Shown in pieces: positions 1 through 10,059 of a DNA stretch of 64,000 nt. Within the stretch, counting starts at the first letter, position 1, and the number at the start of each line of letters is the position of its first letter. Source of the DNA: Halichondria panicea (Eukaryota > Porifera > Demospongiae > Suberitida > Halichondriidae); assembly GCF_963675165.1 (NCBI RefSeq), contig NC_087379.1, forward strand, positions 4,729,442-4,793,441, written 5' to 3'. Below the pieces are notes generated by a model. That model was given only the letters and a program-made list of their open reading frames with translations. It did not search any database and was not told the origin of the DNA. The translations under genes and the position numbers were made by a program.

Positions 1-665
1 ATATTATTAGCAAGTAATTCTGCATAACGATATACTCGTAGAATTATACCCGATACTGCGACACAAGTTGTTAAATGGAATTTAATAGCATATTAAATGG
101 GGTTAACAACAAGGAGCAGGCCGCAATGACGTCACTCATCTCAACGCATGTGCACTAAAGTTGAAGCCTCGTGGCAGTCTCAGAACTATTAGCAGTCACT
201 TTGTGAGCATATCAGATGTCCATCATTCATTCCCCTCCTCATTCCCACCCCTTGTACTTATAATTATGCTTAGTTCTTTTAGTTCATTCCCCTCCTCATT
301 CCCACCCCTTGTACTTATAATTATGCTTAGTTCTTTTAGTTCTTTTTGTATCTCCAGTGTCGGTCAGTTTGCACCCTGTCTGGCACTGTGACAAGAGCAT
401 ATCATGTGCATGGGCACCAGATTGAGTAATAGGTTACTGTGGTAAAATACCATTTTAAAGAAAACAAGATCTGGCTAAAATATAACCCCCGAAAGGCTGA
501 GGGGTTAATCCCCTAGGCGGGGATGCCCATTCAGATGAACAATGCTCTTGAACCCCAACCAATATCATTATGCTATTGGTTTGCATATAATATTATTAGC
601 AAGTAATTCTGCATAACGATATACTCGTAGAATTATACCCGATACTGCGACACAAGTTGTTAAAT
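1..665. repeat. Direct repeat pair flanking about 510 bp, with an internal tandem duplication
   Basis: The first ~76 bases of the window recur almost exactly at 590-665 in the same orientation. The interval between them contains a tandem duplication of ~57 bp (about 229-285 and 286-342) that carries the words CCCCTCCTCATTCCCACCCC and TTGTACTTATAATTATG. No gene is apparent here. The left copy touches the window edge, so the full repeat length is unknown. Confidence 0.8.
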
Positions 666-805
666 ACGTGTAATTATAATAATACCGTAAGTGTTCCAAT
701 TATAGAACCAGCCTCGGTTAGGACACCCTCTTTTATAACGCCCATAATTATACTACCATAATTATTATTTTGACTGGTTAGAAGACTTCAGAATCAGATC
801 ACACA

Positions 806-2380
806 ATGTCTTTTTCAGTAATGAGACTGGCTTTTTGCTTTCTCTTCAGTACCCTGATTTTGTCTGACTATTCAGTCTATTGTAAAGTAAACCAGCAAGA
901 CACACAGTCAAAAAAGAAGATTCAGACTGATGTAGTTATTGTAGGAGCTGGATATGCTGGTCTCACAGTTGCAAGAAAGCTCAGCCAAATGAATTTCACC
1001 GTACATGTGCTGGAGGCTAGGAATGCAACTGGTGGCAGAACAAAGAATTTCTGCTTGAAGAATATGAAACCAGATATTGAGAGTGACTACGTTGTCGAAC
1101 TTGGTGGTCAATGGCTTGCCAATAAAACTGTGCAACCTCATTCATGGGAGTTGATAGTTGAAGAATTGGGGTTTAAGTTGTTTGATGCTAGTTACACACC
1201 GTCTGACTCCCGCTCTAGTGTTGTGTATGTATCTAATGGCCAGTATAATTTCACAACATTGATTGATGCGTTTCATAAACTACCACAGGATGTGCAAGCT
1301 GAGCTGGCTAAAGCTTGGGCTCTCTTGGACAGTATGGCTGCAAAAATAGACTTGGTTTCTCCATATTTGTCTCCTGAAGCTAGAAAATGGGATAGTCAAA
1401 CGTTTACCTCTTGGATAAACAACACCGTTCAGTTGGAGGAGTCTCGAAATGCCCTCCAAATTCTCAGCACGTCAATAATCGCTCAAAGCGCTGATGTCGT
1501 ATCATTTCTTCATATGCTTTTCTACATACGTGCTTCCAAAGGAATGACCAACCTTGTTGCGAGCGAACAACAATACCGTGTTGTTGGAGGAACACAAGCT
1601 CCAACTTTCAAAATGGCACAGGAGTTGGGCAGTGATCATGTTCTCCTGTCTACTCCAGTCCGTAGGATAACTCAAAATAGTAATGATGGTTGTGCGATAG
1701 GTTCTGTGGTAGTGGAAGCTTCTGAAGGTGAAGTAGTTGTTGAAGCGAGGTATGCTGTAGTAACTGGAGCACCTTCAGTATCTGGTAAGGGAATTCGATT
1801 TATTCCTCCACTCCCGTTTGAAAAGAGTCAACTTTTCCAACAAATGCCGATGGGAAATTCTGTCAAGGGAACACTGGTTTATCCAACTCCTTTCTGGCGC
1901 AAAAATGGTTTTACTGGGACACTTTTTGCATCAACACCATTTTTTGGAGATCCCAAAAATATTCTTCTCAGCAACTGCTTTGATAACACACCATATGCTG
2001 GAACTCCTGGTGTTTTGTTTTGCTTTCTTGAGGGCGCTACCTCTCTACAAATGATGCGCTTAACACATGAGGAACGTGTTGAAGTGTTAGGAAATTGGTT
2101 TGCCAAGACTTTTGGCCCTGAGGCCAATGATCCTCTGATGCTCCTTGATTACAACTGGGAGGCTCAGCCGTTCATTGGAGGCGCATATTCCTCCTACCTC
2201 CCCCCCGGGGCGTGGACGCAGCATGGGCATGCTTTAAGAAAACCTTTCCAGCAGATTTATTGGGCTGGTGCTGAGTATGCTCAAGATGGGTTTGGGTACA
2301 TCAATGGAGCCATACAATCAGGAAAATTCACAGCGAATCAGATTGCGGAGCAGTACAGACAATGTATGAAGCAAAAGTAG
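806..2380 (+). CDS. Secreted flavin-containing amine oxidase (monoamine/polyamine oxidase family)
   Basis: This is a single uninterrupted 524-residue reading frame. A hydrophobic signal peptide covers about residues 5-25. It is followed by a Rossmann FAD-binding motif (VVIVGAGYAG, residues ~43-52) and the family motif EARNATGGRT (~70-79). Near the C-terminus, QPFIGGAYSSYLPPG (~455-470) and YWAGAEYAQDGFGYINGA (~483-500) match the substrate and FAD C-terminal region of monoamine oxidases. In animal MAO-A/B the first of these blocks is SGGCY, where the Cys binds FAD covalently. Here that Cys is Ala, so FAD is probably bound non-covalently, as in bacterial and fungal relatives. The neighbouring Tyr and the Tyr of GFGYING, which form the aromatic cage in MAO, are kept. 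Several N-x-S/T sites suit a secreted or lumenal protein. The expected reaction is oxidative deamination of an amine with release of aldehyde, ammonia and H2O2; the substrate is unknown. The lack of introns is unlike most neighbouring genes. The length is normal for the family. Confidence 0.9.
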   Translation: MSFSVMRLAFCFLFSTLILSDYSVYCKVNQQDTQSKKKIQTDVVIVGAGYAGLTVARKLSQMNFTVHVLEARNATGGRTKNFCLKNMKPDIESDYVVELGGQWLANKTVQPHSWELIVEELGFKLFDASYTPSDSRSSVVYVSNGQYNFTTLIDAFHKLPQDVQAELAKAWALLDSMAAKIDLVSPYLSPEARKWDSQTFTSWINNTVQLEESRNALQILSTSIIAQSADVVSFLHMLFYIRASKGMTNLVASEQQYRVVGGTQAPTFKMAQELGSDHVLLSTPVRRITQNSNDGCAIGSVVVEASEGEVVVEARYAVVTGAPSVSGKGIRFIPPLPFEKSQLFQQMPMGNSVKGTLVYPTPFWRKNGFTGTLFASTPFFGDPKNILLSNCFDNTPYAGTPGVLFCFLEGATSLQMMRLTHEERVEVLGNWFAKTFGPEANDPLMLLDYNWEAQPFIGGAYSSYLPPGAWTQHGHALRKPFQQIYWAGAEYAQDGFGYINGAIQSGKFTANQIAEQYRQCMKQK

Positions 2381-2429
2381 ATGGTTGTATTTAGAACTAT
2401 ACGTACTGGCTATAGTGGAGTGTGCCTGT

Positions 2430-2435
2430 ATTAAA
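2430..2435 (+). promoter_or_regulatory. Polyadenylation signal ATTAAA
   Basis: ATTAAA lies 50 bases after the stop of the amine oxidase. It is the common variant of AATAAA and is well placed for that gene. Confidence 0.5.
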
Positions 2436-3326
2436 GTCTGTATTAGACACATCTATTGCATGCATGATTCTATTGCATGCATGCTTTTTTGTGGGATCCG
2501 TATAAGATCATTCGCATATATAGAGAGAAGCACATGCACTTGAGGATTGAGTAGATTCAATTGGAACTCTGCATGAGCATAAATCATATAGATTAAGAAC
2601 AGATTATTTACAGAACACATGCAAACTGAAAGAGAGCTATTATAGTAACTTACTAAACAATCTGGGAGGGAACGTGCTATCAACTTGTGAATGTTGCATG
2701 ATATTGGATTCTGTGGCAGATTGGACAGTATCATGAATGCGATTATCCTTTGAAGTTCTGCTGAGCTGTTCAATTAGGACACTTAAAAAAACACCAGTAC
2801 AGCATGTAGGACTGAGTAGTATCTATTGGTAGACCCTCTGGACTATCTTGGTTAGTCGACCAGCCGATATATTATCGTCTGGCAAATTACATATTAGCTA
2901 CTTGTGCAGCGGTCTAGTTTGTTTGCATTGATAAGTGCATTGTTTGCATTGATAAGTGGGTGCAGGTGGAGGACGGATGTGTGAAACCACATAATCAAAA
3001 ATCTATATAGAGTGCAGCTGTGCGGTTTCACAACTTACTACTCAGCCACTTAGAACGCCACAATATTTGTGGCGCGGTCAGCACAACTCTGACCTAGTTG
3101 GGCGGAGCCCGACCGTCCCTGACGGGAGGTCGGGGGACACGCTTATAGTTACCTTAGGTATATAGGATTTGTACTTGTGTGTTATGTAATACTACTTGGA
3201 GCATCATGAATATAAATTATAATCATTTTAAGTGGGTGTTAAACGCGATATGCACCGCACACTGGCTGGCACTGAACAACATGACTGTGCTACTAAATTA
3301 AAATAAAGTACTGAGCAAGAAACTGA
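2436..3326. other. Intergenic, no gene seen
   Basis: This AT-rich spacer holds short direct repeats such as TTTGCATTGATAAGTG (twice near 2925-2957) and a GC-rich patch at 3090-3140 containing GACCGTCCCTGACGGGAGGTC, a short hairpin. Open frames here are short and carry no recognisable domain. Confidence 0.6.
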
Positions 3327-3573
3327 ATGGCCCAAGTGCTACAATGTTTTGGATGTGGGGATGAGCTATCAAGGCCTGGTGACAGGAGAGCTCTTGATGC
3401 TCCAGCTGGAAAGGAAGTGTTGGACCTGTGGACAATGCCACTGGAGAATGAGGAAGAACAGATGTGTGCTGATGTCGACATTAACAGTATTGTAAATGGC
3501 AGTGATAAAAACAGATTGCCCAAAATGTGCAGGAAATGTTTCGGTAGATATAGCAGCTTTCTTGAAGCACAGG
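3327..3573 (+). CDS. Possible first exon of a protein with a four-cysteine zinc-binding module
   Basis: The frame starts MAQVLQCFGCGDELSRPGDR and reaches MCRKCFGRYSSFLEAQ. The paired CFGC and CRKC motifs could bind one zinc ion. A good splice donor (CAG|GTAATA) follows at about 3573, after which the open frame soon ends, so this looks like an N-terminal exon. I did not find the following exon. The downstream DNA holds a RecQ-like relic on the opposite strand. I do not recognise the family. It could be a first exon of a transposon or gene-family protein. Confidence 0.35.
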
Positions 3574-4719
3574 TAATAATGAAAATAAAAATTGTAATTA
3601 GCTGAAAGAAGTAACAAATAACCTAAGTCTTAGGTCACACTGTCCACATAAACATGCATGACTTAGAACAAATATCACAGCACAAGCAATTGAAACCGAG
3701 ATCAACATGTTTGTAATTGTCGGAAAAGACTATCCCTTCTACAATCTGTAGTGTTTGAAGCATATTCTTTAATCTCATTATCAACTTAATGGTAAATTCT
3801 TGCCTTCAAAAGGGTTACACGTGATGGTTTACCATCTCGACCTGCTCTACCAGTCTCTTGTACATAGCTACTGATATCATCTGGCAGGCCAACATGAATG
3901 ATTTGCCGAATGTTGGGACAATCAACACCCATGCCAAATGCCATAGTAGCTACAACAATGCGAAGATTGCCATCACCCTTAAATAAACGAATGATTTCAG
4001 ATTTATGGGCTGGATCAGTGACACTTGTAAACATGTCCACGAGGCGAAATTCAGGAAGATCGGGTGCATCATCAGGATTTGTGAATACAGCTCCAAGGTA
4101 ATCCTTAAAGAAGAGGTACATGTCACCACACACTCCAAAAGAACGTCTATATATGATTGTTTTGGGAAACTTGTTTCTCTCGATTACCAATTTCTGGGCC
4201 AAGTTTTGGAATGTCTCTGGTATACTTTTGAACAATCCAACAGCATAAATCAAATTTGGGATTACTGGGACTCTCGTAATGACAAATGGGTTTCTTAGGC
4301 CAACAATACGAGAAATGAATGAAATGTCACTTCGGGTAGCTGTTGCTGTTAGTGCCATCACATGAGCTGATGTTGGAATGAGGCTGCGCACTTCTCCAAT
4401 TCTCACAGCATTTGCCTGAAAGTCTCACCCCTGCAATAATATTAATATTATTGGTACACATGTTAATAGAAAACGATGAGTCAAATACATACCATTTCTT
4501 CACACAATGAGCTTCATCGATTATCAAAGCCTTGAGTCTATTAGCATACACATCTCCCCCCAGAAGCCTTCTCCAATGCTTCTTGCTGATGATCATTTCA
4601 GGTGTAAAGAATACTAGCTGGTACTTTCCGTGGAAGATCGCATCCATTGTAGCTGCATCAGACATCTCGCCCGAGACATATGTGCTAGAGATGCCTTTAG
4701 AACAATAGATGGCTACCTA

Positions 4720-7288
4720 TAACCCTTTCCTTGCCATTCGTGAAATCTGGAACAGGAGCGTCTTTAGGTCGATCAATTAGTGTGGATCCGGCCTCACCAC
4801 GCCTCCAAGTCATTCTATTAGTCTAGATCCGGCTAGCAATTCTAGCTGGGACTCCCAGTTCTAGCTCCTTTTGTTTAGCGTGTCAGAGACTGGGAGAAGA
4901 TGATTGGCACTCCCTGGCTCCTTTGGATGTACAGCTGTCCAGATCCCTAGAACATACCCTCCATTCTGACGAGTTATCAGTGCATAGGGTGCTTACTAGA
5001 TTCTTGCCAGCCAGTACAGTTCAAGCTACACACAGCACCGCTCAACTATTCTCTACCCCATTATCTAGCTAAATCTGGTCCAACTAGACAGCAGACACAG
5101 CTAGTTAATTCAGTAAAGCCAGGGGTAGCCCTACTTCTACGGTTGTTCAGTACCCACGGTAACAATTCCTCTGGGCTGGGCTAACTAGTTGAGCCACGCC
5201 TCCCAATTCTCAAGGCTAGGTACATGTCTCTGTCTAGCTGCTTCTTCAGCTTCTTGCTCAGTTTTGTGGCTTAGAGAAAGGCCAGCTACTCAGGGGGAAG
5301 AGTCCAGATGAAAGTCTGGCAGCCAGGTGACGTCCAAACGGTCAGTTATTCTTTCCACCAACTTTTTAATCTAGTCTAGTCCTGCTTGCACTGCTACTAC
5401 TGCTGCTGCCTACTGCTGCTACTCTTCCTAGCTAGTCAAAGGTTTCTTTTTTTTTTTTTTTTTTTTTTATAACTACATATGCACAAAGAGACATCAAAGC
5501 TTACATCAAAGGACACAGATTTTTAGCCTACTTGACTGATAAGGCGGTTACCTAGACTACAGTTTGTTTGTCAGGGAGGAGCTCACATACAACTTCATCT
5601 AATTCATCATAACGATTCCTTACCCATTGTTGTAATTTCTACAACAGATTGCCAAGGAAAGAGATACCGTATAGCGCGAAATTTTCGAGGCACTTATATT
5701 TCGTGGATTAGCCTCTAAAAGCTATTTCGTTGCACAATGTTCGCGGAATGACTGCTTACCGGAAGCCACGCCTTTAAATCTATGCATGCTATAGCAGGTA
5801 ATTCAATTTTCGTGGACTTAATTTTCGTGTAGGATTCTAACCCACGAAATCCGCGAAAATTAAGCCCCTCGAAAATTTCGCGCTATACGGTATTAGAGAT
5901 GTCAGACCGGAAGTAGTGCGTGGGCGTATTTTCGTACAGTAATTCAATGGTAAAAAACGGGACCAGAAAGTGAGTGAACAAGAAGGGCTTTCCGCAAGCC
6001 CTGGAAGAGTCTAGCAAACAACAGCTGTTCCCAGGGGTAAAAAATAGCGTAGAATTTGATTTTTATAACAGTTTTTTATGATTTTAGTATTTGATGCTTG
6101 TTTTGTGTGTGATTTTTTCTCAAAGGTGATCATCATTTTGGCAACCAAACATGAAAATGAACAAAAACACAAGTGAGCATGTCTTTCATCTCTAACTCTC
6201 TCCAGATTATGCAAAAAGTTGCTACAATAAGCTTTTATTTCTTGCGGAATCACATATTGCATGGATAGATGGGTGGAGCTGAGAATAGAAATGCAGTAAA
6301 ATCAAGCCAAGTGTACCAATAGCTGTATTTATTTCTTAGAAGTTCTTAGAAGTTACTGAAAGTAATTATTGAAGCAATCTGAAAGCCTCTGTTGAAAAGA
6401 AACAAGAAAGATTGGAGAGAATTCCAGGGACAACAATGTAATCTACCAAAACTATTAAATTGCAAGAACTGATTCAATTTGCACACAAAAAAGACAAGAG
6501 TAATCTACTGTATTAATTAGAAGCTGTCAACAGAGTTGTATCATAGATTTATAGTTGTATGGCCTTAAATCTACATCACACTAAAAACGAATTATTTAGA
6601 CCAAATGAAATTGACAGAAAAATTGCTTATAAAGATCAAGAAACAGATACAAGCGTAAGGTGGACATTGATGAGAGTTCTGAAACATGATACAATATACT
6701 GTACGAAAGAAAAGATAGCATAGTTACTTTAAATCCAAAAGAACTCTCTGAAGCAGGAGACATCATACTATTATAGGGACATCATAAAGATATACATTAC
6801 AGAAACATTATAAACTTCATAATAGATATCAAATGGTTACAATGTTAACTCCTGAGTCCTGAGTGTCCATTTCATACTTTTTTAAAAGAGAATAGACCAA
6901 GCGGTTCAGCAGATATGCTAACTTTAAGATCATTTCCGGTATTAACAACAAATTTCATAAGTCCCGCCCAAGTACATTAAAATGCGGTAAATTTTTGTAT
7001 GAATTTTTCCCTGACTAGTGTTCTTCAAAACTCTGTATCTCTGCATTCGCTGGACCAAATCCAGTGCAGTAAAGTTTTTCTGGTTTGCCTAGAGTGTTCA
7101 AAAGAGATAGTAATACATAGGAGTTAGAAATAGCAAAAATGAAAATCGGTCTGACATCGCTACCTATATATAGAATAAAAGCATTCAGCTTAGAATGATC
7201 TAGTTACGTGTAAACAGCTCATATGCACATGTACGTATAATTATATGTATGTTCTATCTAGCCTTACATACCTGATCATGATGATGGC
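4720..7288. other. Large intron or insertion region inside the helicase relic
   Basis: This region holds a T-run at 5450-5468, a TA-flanked MITE (5667-5890) and otherwise AT-rich sequence. The 4740-5440 stretch is less AT-rich than its surroundings, but no domain could be read in any frame. Confidence 0.5.
5667..5890. mobile_element. CCGTATAGCGCG-ended MITE with TA duplication
   Basis: Both ends carry the inverted repeat CCGTATAGCGCGAAATTTTC, and the element is flanked by TA on each side. This fits a non-autonomous Tc1/mariner-type element. Related copies in the window begin at 25679, 28757, 31716, 49196 and 55834. Confidence 0.85.
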
Positions 7289-7380
7289 TAGCCTCGATCC
7301 CAGGCCGATCCTTCTCTAATTGAACGCTAGGTCGCCTCCTAGCGTTCAATTAGAGACGGATCGGCCTGGGATCGAGGCTA
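7289..7380. mobile_element. Palindromic Mutator-like MITE with perfect 9-bp target duplication
   Basis: The 92-bp element begins TAGCCTCGATCCCAGGCCGA and ends with the reverse complement. GATGATGGC flanks it at 7280-7288 and 7381-7389. The 9-bp duplication is typical of Mutator-like elements. It sits next to the helicase P-loop exon. Confidence 0.85.
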
Positions 7381-7669
7381 GATGATGGCCAGTAGAGGAG
7401 TGACTACTACTACAATAGAATGACCTCTCTCCTTCTCCAATATTATTTTTATCAAATGCTGCAGGCAAACAAGCATTGCAAAGACTCTTTCCAAATCCAG
7501 TAGGCAATACAGCAAAGACTCTCTGCCTCTCAGAAAAGAAGTGACTACTTCCAAGCTCGTTAGCAGCTAGCTTCTGTGACAGCTTGTGTAACTTTCTCCA
7601 TTTGCTCAAGGCAGCTCCGCCCAGCTAACGTTGCATGGCTGCACACCCACCAGCTAAGTGGGTGTTAAC

Positions 7670-8417
7670 TAGCCTCGATTCCAAGCCGCTTGAACAAGGC
7701 GGCCTGGTATACCTTGTATGCGCATGCGCGAAATAATTGACAACAATTTCATCATACAAATTGTAAAAAACCGGACAAAGTTACAAAAGGGAATAATACG
7801 TATGACAATGTGACCACAATGGCAGCTTTCAAAGACACTAATCAAAGTAGAATTATGCTGCAGCAGTGTTGCTTCTTCTAGCTCTGTTTATCAGTTTAAG
7901 AAAGCCTCCCAGACAGCTAGAGCTGCCAGCTAGGAAGAGTGGTGGACTCTTTAATACATCAGTAGATCTTGAGTGAATAACTTCCTGAGTGTCGAGTTAA
8001 AGCTTATTAAAAGCTTTCAGGAGTAATCATTAGCTTCTTTATCTTCAGCAATGACTTCTTGTCGAACATAAAGGCAAGATTTAGTAGCAGAACACTTGCT
8101 TGGTCTATATTACCACAGCCTCATCAGGGGACCCACAGGAACACATCATGCCTTTCCTATAACATCTGTAGCCTTACAGTGTAGGGTGTCGTTAAGTAGA
8201 GACTTGGCTTGATACAATAAAGGGCGTAAGAACTCAGTCATCTTTGCACAATACTTCTATGTAACGGACTGTAAAATCAGAATACAAATAGTATACGGTT
8301 TATTTTACTGACAGTATCCACAAATACACGGATTACCCCCTTTTTGGGGTAATGTACACGCATGCGCATACAAGGTATACCAGGCCGCCTTATTCAAGCG
8401 GCCTGGAATCGAGGCTA
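7670..8417. mobile_element. 748-bp non-autonomous Mutator-like element with ~60-bp TIRs
   Basis: It begins TAGCCTCGATTCCAAGCCGC, and the TIR continues through TATACCTTGTATGCGCATGCG. The right end is the near-perfect reverse complement. GGTGTTAAC flanks it on both sides (7661-7669 and 8418-8426). No transposase frame is present inside. Confidence 0.9.
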
Positions 8418-8580
8418 GGTGTTAACCAACCACTTGCAATACTGCAATCTGATTGGGCTGCACTCCTCAGTGCAGCAGTACAAATCCTATATAAGCGTGT
8501 CACCCGCCCCCCCCCCCCCCCCGTTGGGAACGGGTGCCGGGCTCCGCCCAGCTAGGCCAGACCCTTTTCAAGGTCTGGGT

Positions 8581-8637
8581 TAGCCTCGAATCCACGCCGA
8601 TTACAATACGTATTTTAATCAGCGTGGATTTGAGGCT
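8581..8637. mobile_element. Short palindromic MITE of the TAGCCTCGA family
   Basis: This is a ~57-bp near-palindrome starting TAGCCTCGAATCCACGCCGA, with a degraded right end (TTTGAGGCT). The flanks GGTCTGGGT and GGTCTGGTC resemble a decayed 9-bp duplication. Confidence 0.65.
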
Positions 8638-8679
8638 CGGTCTGGTCCGCGAGACTAACATGTATATCTTGGTAGCCAT

Positions 8680-9763
8680 TAGCCTCGATCCCAGGCCGAG
8701 TTTTCGCTTTTATAACGGTTAGGCGAACAACTGGGCCTGGTACTAGTTGTCTGCGCATGCGTCAGTCGTTCCTGACGAATGGATATTCTCGTTCACTTTC
8801 GTGACATTTATATTCGTGTACTATCGTGTACTAGAAGTCAGTTCCCGTTTTATCATTATTGGAATCTATTGGAATGGCTCTTAGCTGAAGCTTCTCTCTT
8901 CTCTGAAGCTTATTCTGAAGACTGAACAACAAGGGAAGAGGTATAAAGCTTTGTCAAGCTTGTTAAGGTCAGATATTTTTGTGTGGGCCCTATGGCTATG
9001 CTATCAAGTCTTGTTCATGTTTGGCAAGATCTACCGGTACGTAGGTAGACTATAGTTTCATCATTAATATGGTGGATCAAGTGAAGAGTGTGAGCTAGAG
9101 AACTTGGTGCTGCCATCATCAGCTCGTCGACAATGACACTATAACCGAGAAATTTAATATGTATAGATCTACACGTATTTAGAATGTCTACTTCTCTGTA
9201 CAGGAGCAATGGCTAATATCCAGCTATCCCAACAGTGCTCCTCTTGGCTATACTAATGGACGAGACTGGACAGTTTAAGGTAAGGGTTTAACCGTGTTTG
9301 GTTTCTTTAATATTGTCCTATACTTACAGGACTGGAGTATAACCTGCTCGTTCGAGCGTTGCTGGGTAGCTCAGAGGCATCAAGAGAATCTACGTTTTCT
9401 CAAGCAAAGTTTAACTGAGTTACGAGTTGGGGCCTAGAATCAGAGAAGTCCAGCAGCCTGCTAAATCGTTGAAACGTAATTTGAAGACATCTTGAAGTTG
9501 CCCTGGGTCACTGTAATCGTGCTGCAGCACAACTGGCAACTCCCCAGGCCCTTGTGAAGCAGCTCCCTATGTGCATATTTTGTGTGTACTCACTCTGTGC
9601 ATTTTCTGTGTACAAATTTCGATTATTGATTTATTAAATATTAATAATTTTTTGCCAACCACAAATACAATGAAAATTTGACGCATGCGCAGACAACTAG
9701 TACCAGGCCTAGTTGTTCGCCTAACCGTTATAAAAGCGAAAACTCGGCCTGGGATCGAGGCTA
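8680..9763. mobile_element. 1.08-kb non-autonomous Mutator-like element with ~84-bp TIRs
   Basis: The left TIR runs from TAGCCTCGATCCCAGGCCGA to TAGTTGTCTGCGCATGCGTC. The right TIR (about 9684-9763) is its reverse complement, with small gaps. GGTAGCCAT precedes the element. A very similar GGTAGCCCAT follows the adjacent small element at 9768-9847, suggesting the two form one composite insertion. No coding frame was recognised inside. Confidence 0.8.
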
Positions 9764-9767
9764 CCAT

Positions 9768-9847
9768 TAGCCTCGATCCCAGGCCGAGTTTTCTAGTTGT
9801 TCGCCTAACCGTTATAAAAGCGAAAACTCGGCCTGGGATCGAGGCTA
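9768..9847. mobile_element. Small MITE abutting the 8680-9763 element
   Basis: It starts TAGCCTCGATCCCAGGCCGA and ends with its complement. Only CCAT separates it from the preceding element, so it is probably an internally deleted copy joined to its neighbour. Confidence 0.7.
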
Positions 9848-10059
9848 GGTAGCCCATAGGTATCTATGGGTAGCCATAGAATATCTATGCCACTTCATTG
9901 AGGGCGGCGATAAAATCAAGCTAATTTGGTGGTTGGGCTCAGATGCAACTAAAGTGATGGAACTCAGAGGAATCACTGATTGCTGTGTATATCGATTTCT
10001 CTGGATGGAACTGTTCCAGATTGTGCGATTGACCTGGAAAGGGTTAAGCTATAGGGCGT

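Larger units (their letters stand above)
3786..7609 (-). pseudogene. Decayed RecQ-like DNA helicase
   Basis: Three exon-like blocks on the minus strand together carry the superfamily-2 helicase motifs. At 7609-7385 there is motif I (VFAVLPTGFGKSLC). At 4718-4497 there is a motif-Ia-like region (GISSTYVSGEMSD) and motif II (IIDEAHCVKKW). At 4430-3786 there are motif III (VMALTATAT), IIYRRSF, MAFGMGVDCPN and motif VI (QETGRAGRDG). The last two blocks join by a clean intron (donor G|GTATGT at about 4491, acceptor TTGCAG at about 4431). The reading then hits a stop within ten codons, and RIGEVRSLIP continues in another frame, so there is a frameshift near 4410-4420. A second shift near 7420 separates the P-loop exon from a frame reading SIVVVVTPLLAII. 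A 92-bp MITE sits immediately after that point. RQC and HRDC domains are not visible. It most likely represents a dead copy of an expanded invertebrate RecQ-like family. Confidence 0.7.

Noticed and set aside
806-2380. Bacterial contamination as the source of the intronless amine oxidase
   Set aside because: AT-rich flanks with the same style of repeats, a eukaryotic-type poly-A signal and eukaryotic neighbours argue that it is in the host genome.
9350-9420. tRNA-like box A (GGGTAGCTCAGAGG)
   Set aside because: No matching B box or cloverleaf could be folded downstream.
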